From: Byssochlamys sp. IMV 00236
Taxonomy: Eukaryota > Ascomycota > Eurotiomycetes > Eurotiales > Thermoascaceae
Direction of reading: 5' to 3'
DNA length: 64,000 nucleotides
Assembly: GCA_001931875.2 (NCBI GenBank)
Contig: MSJH02000820.1
Location: forward strand, 124,001-188,000
Part shown: piece by piece, positions 55,901 through 64,000 of the stretch
Layout of the letters: each line of letters starts with the position of its first letter
Numbering within the stretch: position 1 is the stretch's first letter
Translations under genes and position numbers: made by a program
Notes under the pieces: generated by a model
Told to the model about the DNA's origin: nothing
Seen by the model: only the letters and a program-made list of their open reading frames with translations
The model's database searches: none

Positions 55901-56910
55901 GTCTTGGCAGCCAAGTGGCAGGCCTTTCCCCGTAAGTACAGTTGACTAGTTCGTCGGACTCCTACTCTATGTCAGCGAATATCCTTGGACCAAGAGCGTT
56001 ATTGGGGAGTTCTATTTCTGGGGAAGGATCCTGCCAATCACCTGTATCCATGATCCGGCAGACACAGAGACCCCCAACAGGGGCACGCTAATGTGCAAAG
56101 AAAAAGAGTCGGGCCTGCCCAACACCTCCATTCCTTGAACGGGGTTCAGCTCCCCGCCGACACGACTCGGAAATAATATGACTAGTATTTCGTATTCTGG
56201 TTCAGAATCGTCAGCACGATGATAGCTAACAAGTTATCAGGATAACATGACTCGTCGTAACCTTGGTTGGTACTTGATTGCAAATGCTGCTACTCCGTAA
56301 TTCGAGTTCTATGTTTCCAACACAGTGCACACAATCCTCGAGTCAGTACCCGCGACGAATTGATCGACAGTGCACGTAACCGATCCCCTTCGGTCCATCG
56401 TGCGTATCCTCCTCAGAAGGCCATGGGCCATGTGGAGTTAAAACGCCGGACAAGCGGCCCAGTCTCGAAGTGCTGACGGGCGATTGAACTCGTCGACACA
56501 GCCTAGATCCAGTAACTTACTACATAGTCTTCTTCACATACGCACCCATGTCTGTGGAAAACCGGGTCCTTCGTGACTGCGAAGGGGCTTCCAACAACAA
56601 ACTCCTGTAGAAAGTGTTTCGAGCACCAGGTAAGGTAAGATCCAGTACCTAGTGGTATACCCGCCATGCGACCATCTGATATCGAGGGTAGACGGTTCTG
56701 AACAGGTCAGACAGCCCCGCCAGTAGATAGTCTAGTGAGAGGATCCGGTACAACGGTACCGCCTGCATCCAAGCTCTTTCGGCTTAATGCATGACTCGTC
56801 GTTCTGAATCAAGCCGTGCGACAAAGCCACTGCAGCATACCGCGTTTCTGGATCAGCAAGGCGGTGGAACGTGGAGGGCGTCTCCTGGGCCCAAACTGCT
56901 GGAACAGACA

Positions 56911-56918
56911 CCCGCGAG
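56911..56918. repeat. Target-site duplication, left (CCCGCGAG)
   Basis: Perfect 8-bp match to 57208-57215, flanking the MITE. Confidence 0.75.
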
Positions 56919-57207
56919 TAGGGATGGCGATTTGAAATTCAAAATGTCATGAATTTCAGTAATAAAAAAGATTTTAATTTCACGAAAAATTTTTGAATTT
57001 CAATTAGGCACGTGACCGAAATTTTGCGCTTTTACTTATTAATAGTATCGTACCTACTATTGGTTATTCTCTTCGCTTAATTTCCTAATCCGTATTTAGC
57101 GCGCCCCATTTATGGTCTGTGCGTTTTGAATTTCGAAACGAAAAAAAAAGGGTCGAATTTCAGTATTTCAGTAATAAAAAGAAAATGTCTGAAATTCACT
57201 ACCCCTA
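56919..57207. mobile_element. Non-autonomous hAT-like MITE, 289 bp
   Basis: Ends are TAGGGATGGCGATTT and, reversed, TAGGGGTAGTGAATT: 11 of 15 match, and three of the four differences are transitions. Exact 8-bp target duplications flank the element. The 8-bp duplication and TAGGG-type termini are typical of the hAT superfamily. The interior is very AT-rich, non-coding, and repeats TTTCAGTAATAAAAA near both ends. No transposase frame is present, so it must be mobilised in trans or be fossil. Confidence 0.72.
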
Positions 57208-57215
57208 CCCGCGAG
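57208..57215. repeat. Target-site duplication, right (CCCGCGAG)
   Basis: Perfect 8-bp match to 56911-56918. Confidence 0.75.
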
Positions 57216-58508
57216 AGACGCCGTAAAAACAAAGGCGCCTCTGTCCATCACAGAATCAGAATGATGAATATTCCCACTACCTAGATGAGCTGTCATTCGC
57301 TAGAACGTCTAATTCAATAGCAATTATTCCTTAAAACCCCCCAGGTCCCTTTTATAGATAGCATCAATCCAGTACACTTTCAAGCTGGGCTGTCGACTTA
57401 CGCGTTAAAGACTCCTGCAATCAGTCTAGATAGAATGGCTCCCGTTTCCTGTCAAACCCGTGGCACTGAGACAGCGTTTTAGTATAGTATCCAAGCGTCG
57501 ATGAGACGTCCAGTAGTGGGTCCAGGGGATTCTCATCCAGGATTATTAGTTATTGTAGCGCCCGTCTTCAAATGAATCCCGGACGGAGATCAGCCCATTT
57601 TGGGTATTTGTGCTAAGGGGAATAGATAGATGCAACTAGTTCTTGTTGTGGGATGAAATAATTGCACGTTGGGATTTCTGTGCCAAGGTTTGTGTTTTCC
57701 AGGATATTCCTTACAACGCTGTTTAGCTTATCCGGGATGGCCAGCAGCCACGTAATATGTGCTGGCGGAAATAGGCAGGAGAAGCGGAGCTCCGGGGTTT
57801 GTTAAATGATGAAAAGCCCGAAATGCTAAGTAGATAGTGAAAGATGGGATGGATGATCCCAGAAATAATAAATAATCCTTGGATGGAGAGTGCTTAACTT
57901 AGGTAGATTAACCCAGGGAGGTGACCGAAGATAAGGCAGCAACGCAATGCCATCCAGGCATCCATCACTGAATAGCAATACAGCATCACGATAGCCATAG
58001 AGCGTGATTTTCCCACTCCTTATTCAACTAGATTTATTCAGGAACAAAACATTCTTCTATACTCCGTAGTTAACTTTACAGTACTAGATCTATGTTATCA
58101 GAGAGCCAATCGGGGCACCCGTCCAGCTTCCCCGCGAAATGCTCGGTAGATCTCCCGACGCAGAAAACTCGACTTGCTACGAACTGCCCATACCGAGAAC
58201 TAGAGAATATCGATCTCTCACCACCAACTGACTTCCATATATCTCTTCTCGCATTAATACAGGAGAACTATTCGATCTAAGAAGATCTAAAAACCTCGAT
58301 CTGCACACCGACAAATGCAGCAGAGCCGAATTTGGAGGGAATACGAAACTCATTAAATCCATATACAGGCCTAAAATATCAGAAGACGCCGCGAAAGAGA
58401 AAAGAAAAAAGAAAGAAACAAGCTCGAGGCGGATATCTAGTCACAGAACCTCTTTACCATCCTCTACCTCTATCGGGACCTAGATATATCTTCTCAGAAG
58501 GTCTGACA

Positions 58509-59276
58509 ATGGGCGAAATCCTCCGCACCACCGCCCCGATCCTCACACCACAAAGACATCTCTTCATCGCCTCGATAGGAAACAAAGGCCCCTACCGCAC
58601 CACCCGCCACAGCGCAGGCCACATCCTCCTCGATGCCGTGAAGCCGTTACTACCAACCAAAATCCCATTCATCTCACCAACCAAACCCGGCCAACCCGCC
58701 TTCTACCAAACATGGACCAGCCCCTCATTCATGAATGAATCCGGACCAAAACTCACCCGACAACTAGACGGATGGCTCTCCACGCAAAGAGAGACATTCA
58801 ATCAGATCGTTCAGCGAGATGAACCGCTTCAGATGTTTCCAACCAGTGAAGAGGCGGGGGGCTGGAAAAACCATCCCCGCGGTGTTGATCCTCGGGGATT
58901 GAAACGGTTTCAACCGACTCTGGTCATTCTGCACGATGAGCTCGAGGCGCCTCTTGGTCGATTGAAAGTGCGTCGTGGTGGTCCTCAGCAGGCTAGTCTG
59001 CGTGGTCATCGTGGTCTGATTAGTATCATGGAGAGTTTACGCGGGAAGGGTCTTCTTCGCCCATCTTCGAATCAGAGCAAGGGTGACGACGTGCAGTTGT
59101 CTATCATGCGAGTAGGCGTTGGTATTGGACGACCCGAGAGTCGAAAACCGAAACACGTCGCGGATTATGTTCTCAGCGAGCTGAGTCGCGATGAGCTGGA
59201 TGCCATCCGCGCAGCCGCTGAGCCGACGGTTAATCTCCTGGTTGATGAGTTTTACAGGGAAGGGGAGTTGCCATGA
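58509..59276 (+). CDS. Peptidyl-tRNA hydrolase (Pth1 family)
   Basis: Cleaves peptidyl-tRNA released from stalled ribosomes. Intronless, 255 aa from the ATG at 58509 (MGEILRTTAPILTPQRHLFI). Active-site residues of bacterial-type Pth are visible: Asn in ASIGNKGPYRTT, His in the following RHSAGHILLDA, and Asp in VILHDELEAPLG. Then comes the conserved GHRGLISIMESL. The insertion between about residues 70 and 115, with QTWTSPSF, is longer than in bacteria. The frame is open upstream to a TTG at 58332, but this stretch (KRKEKRKKQ) has no homology. Possibly mitochondrial, though no clear presequence is seen in the ATG form. Confidence 0.9.
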   Translation: MGEILRTTAPILTPQRHLFIASIGNKGPYRTTRHSAGHILLDAVKPLLPTKIPFISPTKPGQPAFYQTWTSPSFMNESGPKLTRQLDGWLSTQRETFNQIVQRDEPLQMFPTSEEAGGWKNHPRGVDPRGLKRFQPTLVILHDELEAPLGRLKVRRGGPQQASLRGHRGLISIMESLRGKGLLRPSSNQSKGDDVQLSIMRVGVGIGRPESRKPKHVADYVLSELSRDELDAIRAAAEPTVNLLVDEFYREGELP

Positions 59277-59889
59277 ATTCCTCCGACCGGTTGGCAAAAA
59301 GTCAAAAAGAATATTGATAATAATCTGGTTATAGCGGTGGCGTTATGATCCTATACTGGGGCAAGATAGGTTGACCAAGACGATCTAGAGAGCGTTTCAT
59401 ATACCCTGGACTAATGTACGATCAGATCTTTCTTTCATATCAAACAATGTACCATAGAGCATATAGAGAATAGGAAAAAGACGAGCATCCGCAGACGCTG
59501 CATTTCTAGTTGCCACCAAGAGAACTTAAAAACCTTGTCGCAGATCCTACGAATTACAACTCCAGATATGCATATCATACATACTACCGTCAATCTCGAT
59601 AGCTGACAACGTACCTAATCAGACAGGATCATGAGAATGACCAGAGAGAAATTCCCTATTTCCGCACGGTAGCAGAGAAGAAAAAAGCCACTATTCGCTA
59701 TTTCGCTATTTCAACAAATACAACGTAAAAGCGCCCCCGAAAGATGCAATGTAGACAAGCACAACTCAACGTGCCATAAGACAATGTACGGGAATGAAGG
59801 ACCGAATCGAAGTACACTAAATAAACCGCCATCTAGAGGAAGTTTGAGAAAAGAGCCGATGGGAATAAGAAAACATAAGAACGACAAGC
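59277..59889. other. Convergent intergenic region pth / rvs161
   Basis: Two 3' UTRs; no gene seen. Confidence 0.5.
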
Positions 59890-60962
59890 CTAGACCGTTC
59901 CAGCGATGCTGAGGTCTCTGATTTCCTGGAGGACCTCTTCGACGCGGTTGTCCAGATCACCGTTCGCATATTGATCTCTCGTGTCAGCATCGAGGTACTG
60001 TTGTACCTGAGCCATGCGTGAATAAGCTTCAGCACAGAAGCGCAGCTGGATCTTGACGAGGGCCTCGAAACTCGGGTCCAGGTATGGCACTCTCAGGTCG
60101 ATAAGTTGGGGGAGTTCGGTGAAAAGCTGCTCGTTGAGTTGCTCGTAGGCCTGCTTGGCCATCTCGGCCTCCCGCTCCGCCCGCGGCAGCTTGGTGACGT
60201 CCTTGTCGGGCTTCTCCACCAGCTTCTTGACCTTGGCGCGCATCGAGTCGTAGTCCAGCAGCTTGTGATTCCTCTTCTTGATGCACTCGTTGACATCCGG
60301 GAAGTAGGCGCAGAAACGAGAGATCGGCTCGAGAACTGTATTCCGGTATGGGCCATCGAGCGCCTTGATAGTCTCGGCATCTAGGTCTTCCACAGCCTGT
60401 TTATAGCTCCGACTGACACCATCCTTGGTTCCGGCATCGCCGTAGAAGGCATCGATCGTTTCCGCAATCCTCATCTGAGAGGCAGTCATCGCTACCGCAT
60501 CATAGCACGTCAGAGAACATATCCCACTGAACAACCCATTTCGCTTTCGTCATGACAAACCTCTGAGCGAGTCAAGATATCCCTTCGCTTCCTTCTGCAG
60601 ACGGTTCGCAGCGGCCTCCATTGTCCGGTACCGTCTATATCAGCCCCATCAGTACATATCCCAACCTATGGACAACTGCAATCTGAGTGAACCATACCGT
60701 TCCTCGACTTCATAATCACGATCATTGGTTCTTTCGACATGACCTGTTCAGCGTCGCAGTCAGGCGTCAGCCAACAAGTCGCGAATCGGCATTGGCCCTC
60801 CAGCTGGGCGGGGTAAAGAAGACCAACGAACCTGTCTTCATCATAACCTGCGTCGTAGCGCGGTTGACATTTTTCTTGAATCCTTTACATCAATCGTCAG
60901 CCATCGACTTCATCCATAGCAATTCTTCTCGCGGGTAATGGTTGCTTACCTGCCCACGACAT
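59890..60962 (-). CDS. rvs161: Rvs161 BAR-domain protein (amphiphysin-like)
   Basis: N-BAR protein that dimerises with Rvs167 and drives vesicle scission in actin-dependent endocytosis. Five exons, 60962-60950, 60882-60832, 60743-60698, 60634-60561 and 60491-59890, give 261 aa, close to the 265 of yeast. The N-terminal amphipathic part MSWAGFKKNVNRATTQVM is split over exons 1 and 2. Then HVERTNDRDYEVEERRYRTM, AAANRLQKEAKGYLDSLRAM and ASQMRIAETIDAFYGDAG; the BAR domain runs to about 235. Introns are 67, 88, 63 and 69 nt, all GT-AG, and every junction restores conserved sequence. The first coding exon is only 13 nt. No SH3 domain is present, which separates it from Rvs167. Confidence 0.95.
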
Positions 60963-61853
60963 GGCGGATGCGCGGCTCAGCTACGAATCCGGAAAGACTT
61001 GGTGAGAGTTGTACTTAGGTGCGCCAGGCCAGTAAATAGAACAACGAGACTCTGAAGAGAAGCAGGACGCTCAGTGATGGATATCACTCTGGGGAGATAG
61101 CGATATCGTCGAGATGGAAGAGAATGTCCTTCTTTGGCACCAGACAACTTGCGACTCGATACGAAGTACCTAGGTAGGTAGGTAGTAGTAAGTTAACCTT
61201 GGGAAGATGGATGGATAGCGACGCCTGCCTTACGGCCCTACGGGTTCGTTAGGCGGTGGAAAGTTCGGGCTGTGGCTGAAGTTCGGAAGTGTGGCGATGC
61301 TCGGAACTCAGCGTTGCCTTTCCGCGGCAGAAACACGTAAGGAACAGTAATATGACCGTATCGAATTTCGATAATACGGGCGGTTTACCGGCGGCTCGAT
61401 TTGCTTCCGTCGCGCTTCGGAGTTGGCCATCTTCATCATCACATTCACGGCCAAGTATTCCCTCGTCGACGTCATCGGGACTAGAGTAACTAACTACCTA
61501 GTATCTAGTGAGGAGTTGGATGAGAACGAAACACCGTTAGAGAACGGAAGGATCGGCCTATTTCGAACTATACTACTAACTATCTGAGTTACATCGTACT
61601 ACGTAGTTACGCATGGCGGACGATCAGTTTCTATAAACGTCTGGATTATCTGGGCTGATCCACGTGGAAAGAGAGCTTTACCATACTGACGACGAAAACG
61701 ACCAGAGAACACAGCTAGATATAGACTATATTATCTTCAGCCATAAAGTTGTATAGTATACCAGCTACCCACGAACCCACAAGTCATCCGAAGCCCAAAA
61801 TCATCCATACATACATTCGATATCGAACATATTGCCAAACCCAACCCAGTAAA
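60963..61853. other. Intergenic region rvs161 promoter / chitosanase 3' end
   Basis: Promoter of rvs161 and the chitosanase 3' UTR. Contains a (GTAG)n-like run near 61171-61190. No gene. Confidence 0.45.
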
Positions 61854-62973
61854 TCAAAAACAAATCCTACATTTCTCACACTTCCAAATTCCAACACACC
61901 TCTTCCTCGGCACTCTCTTTCTCACCAACTTATCTCCAATACGCGCCAACGAAGCCTCAAAATCCTCGAAATTGCTCGCCGTCCACCTAGCCCCTTTCTT
62001 TCCCGGCACAGCTGACGAGCCAGTGAATCCCAAATAAAGCACATCATGGGCCTGATGGCCATTATCCGCTGTGATATTCCCATTGGGGAAACAAGCGGTG
62101 GCCAGCGAGATCGATGCCTCGCCGGTATCTACACCGCCATTCGTATCTCCCCAGACGCCGTAAAACTAGATTTTAGAGGTAAAAAGTTAGATGGCTTTTC
62201 CTTGTTACGTTTTGTTGAAAAAAAGCTTATTTTCAGGTATTGAAGTCTGCATTTTGTTCGTTGCTGGAGTATATGCAGAAATGACAAAAAGGGGTAAAGA
62301 GGGGGGGGAGGGGGAAGACTCGTGTTAAGTATGTGCCGGCACGTACCAGCTGATTGTTACAGATCACAGCCATCACGCTCAATGGTCTCATGCCATGGGC
62401 CCGTGGGTTGAAAGATGGGACGGCCCCTTCGTTCCCGAATACGATGTAGCTGTGGATGTTGGCGTTCAGGTCTGGTATACCATAGGACTGGGCGATGTTC
62501 TTAAATGCAGTTTCCCCCTGGCCAGATGGGTCATTACCGCATCTCCCAACTGTGTTATTGGCGCCATCACAATCGACGTCCATATCGGCTAGGAGACGAT
62601 GAGATCTAGGACCTGAGATGTATATGATGCCGCGTTTGCTGTAGTCACCGCAGTATGTGAAGCCGGCTAGTTATTCGCAGGGTATAAAGTCAGCATAAGT
62701 TATATTCAAGAAATGGGAAAAGGGACGTATGTATGTACAATGTCCATGACCATCCTTGAACCCAGTTGCTAGGGGCATTCTACAGCCCGATCTCTGTGGA
62801 GGCAGCAAGTCAGCAAAAGCACATCACACATCCCAAGATGAGAATACCTTCACTTCACGATAAAATGACCGTAGACGTAAAGGAATATCACGACCATCTA
62901 CGCAAGTAGGGTAGCATGCCAGCAGGCAAATGAAGAAAAAGAACAGTCCGAGATGAAGTGTTTTCATATTCAT
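61854..62973 (-). CDS. Secreted chitosanase, glycoside hydrolase family 75
   Basis: Endo-chitosanase hydrolysing beta-1,4 bonds in chitosan outside the cell. Four exons, 62973-62848, 62793-62739, 62666-62347 and 62165-61854, give 270 aa. The signal peptide is [20 protein letters not shown]. The GH75 core follows: [63 protein letters not shown], then [17 protein letters not shown] across the 181-nt intron, and [25 protein letters not shown]. The Asp of DVDCDG and the acidic residue of the YGVWGDTNG block are the likely catalytic pair in this family. After DKLV an extra basic, cysteine-rich tail ([17 protein letters not shown]) is present. Other introns are 54 and 72 nt. Confidence 0.92.
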
Positions 62974-64000
62974 GTTGTCTCAAATCCTCAATAGAGTGTT
63001 GTAGAAGCAGAGTGTTGGTAAGTAGAGATCGGTTCCTAATTATACTCTTGTCTTGAATCAGGCTTCACTGTAGGAGAAAAGCATCCATGGGAACTATCTC
63101 GCCAGACCACGGTTATGGAGCCCAGATTTCTCATATTAGATGCGGCTGTCCAAGAGCATCATGGTACTATCCACAGTTCAGGGGTGATCTTAAGATCTTA
63201 TTATCATCCTTTAGTAATCTACCAGCATCTTTCTTGCCGAATCTAGCTTTATGCTGATGATACCAGGTTCCGGAAAAGCCTGAGCAGCTTTGGCTGCCTA
63301 AGCGGAAGCTTGATGGGCATTGAAAGAAAATCAGAAGAAAATGATGTTTATATACATTTGCAAGAAAGTATATACCGCCTATAGTACATGACAGATGTCA
63401 AGGAAAGATTGCATACCGCATAGCGCTCAAAACACGACCTTATAGCGGGAAACATAGTTCGACCGGCATGAACGCCCAGAGAAAAACACACACGCACCAA
63501 TACCATAACACCAAAGCTGCAAGAAATAAAAACCGAAACATGCCTGAATGGTCAGAGAAGGAGAAAGAAAGACAGAACATAATGATCATACCCTCCCACA
63601 ACTCACTATGTCCCAAAAGTATGCCGAGTCCGAGGTCAGAAGAAACCGTTGTGGTCCTGGTGTGCGTTCAAAGCCTTGGGTGGACAACAGAGGCAAAGTC
63701 TCCAAAATAGAACGAGAAATAGAAAAAAGGTCATGGTCTTCGTTGCATTTAAACACAGAATGTGGAAGTGAAGCTAAACCGTAACGCTAACGCCACAGGA
63801 TTGCACGCATGACGGCCTCGAGACAAACGACCTCCGTCTATAGACGTAGTAAAAAACAAAAAGAAAAAAAAAGGAGATGGGTTTCTAGAAGGCGTATAGG
63901 ATAACGTAAAGCTAGCCCGCTTGACTTCCTCAGAACACCAAGAGCCAGAAAGCGCAAGATGGCTGGAACACAAATCCTGAACCCATAATCTCGTGGACAG
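62974..64000. other. Right-end region upstream of the chitosanase
   Basis: Chitosanase promoter and further sequence. Short frames at 63468-63784 and 63749-63973 show no recognisable protein. No gene called up to the window edge. Confidence 0.4.

Larger units (their letters stand above)
52667..58508. other. 5.8 kb gene-free region with one MITE
   Basis: Divergent space between the methyltransferase and the peptidyl-tRNA hydrolase. I see no conserved protein on either strand; frames are short and unlike known families. It contains a 30-N gap, an hAT-like MITE at 56919-57207 and two TACTCCGTA 9-mers (56291, 58060). Possible contents are decayed genes or long regulatory DNA. Confidence 0.4.

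Noticed and set aside
58332..58508. 59-codon N-terminal extension of the peptidyl-tRNA hydrolase
   Set aside because: Starts at TTG, is lysine/arginine-rich without homology, and the ATG at 58509 fits the family start.

Overview
The window looks like nuclear DNA of a filamentous ascomycete, most likely a eurotiomycete such as Aspergillus or a close relative. Genes are compact and split by introns of about 48-120 nt with GT...CTNAC...AG signals. The 5' leaders are pyrimidine-rich, intergenic DNA is full of AT-rich microsatellites, and the protein set is typically fungal (Mid1, Cla4 with PH and CRIB domains, Rvs161, a LaeA-like methyltransferase, a GH75 chitosanase). The genus is an inference from protein character; no database was consulted.

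Layout. 1-14.5 kb: homoserine kinase (cut by the left edge), a CorA-type Mg2+ transporter, the Mid1 calcium-channel subunit, an ESS2/DGCR14 nuclear protein, cytosolic tyrosyl-tRNA synthetase and a CRIB-domain protein. 14.5-21.2 kb: a 6.7 kb gene-free stretch. 21.2-29 kb: Ctr9 (Paf1 complex), a PlsC-type acyltransferase and a Pos5-like mitochondrial NADH kinase. 29.8-37.7 kb: an accessory island with an F-box gene broken by an assembly gap, a decayed fatty-acid desaturase, a gene built from heptad-sized micro-exons, a nuclease-like fragment between 61-bp direct repeats, and an F-box gene with an in-frame stop. 39.7-52.7 kb: Cla4 kinase, Sec12, glycyl-tRNA synthetase, Rpf1 and the LaeA-like methyltransferase. 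52.7-58.5 kb: a second large gene-free stretch containing a 289-bp hAT-like MITE. 58.5-64 kb: peptidyl-tRNA hydrolase, Rvs161 and a secreted chitosanase.

The most unusual object is at 33.9-35.7 kb. A CCHC zinc-knuckle exon is followed by short phase-0 exons of 6, 15, 12 and 12 nt, and then by six consecutive exons of exactly 21 nt. Each 21-nt exon encodes one seven-residue coiled-coil heptad and is separated from the next by a 55-68 nt intron. The terminal exon of this gene is present twice, 583 bp apart, and the DNA between the copies carries a PD-(D/E)XK-like open frame.

How the genes relate: most of the conserved set is housekeeping (translation, ER export, ribosome assembly, transcription elongation, cofactor supply). 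Cla4, the CRIB protein and Rvs161 all act in Cdc42/actin polarity, but they are far apart and do not form a cluster. Splice sites were assigned by eye from consensus signals, frame continuity and family conservation.
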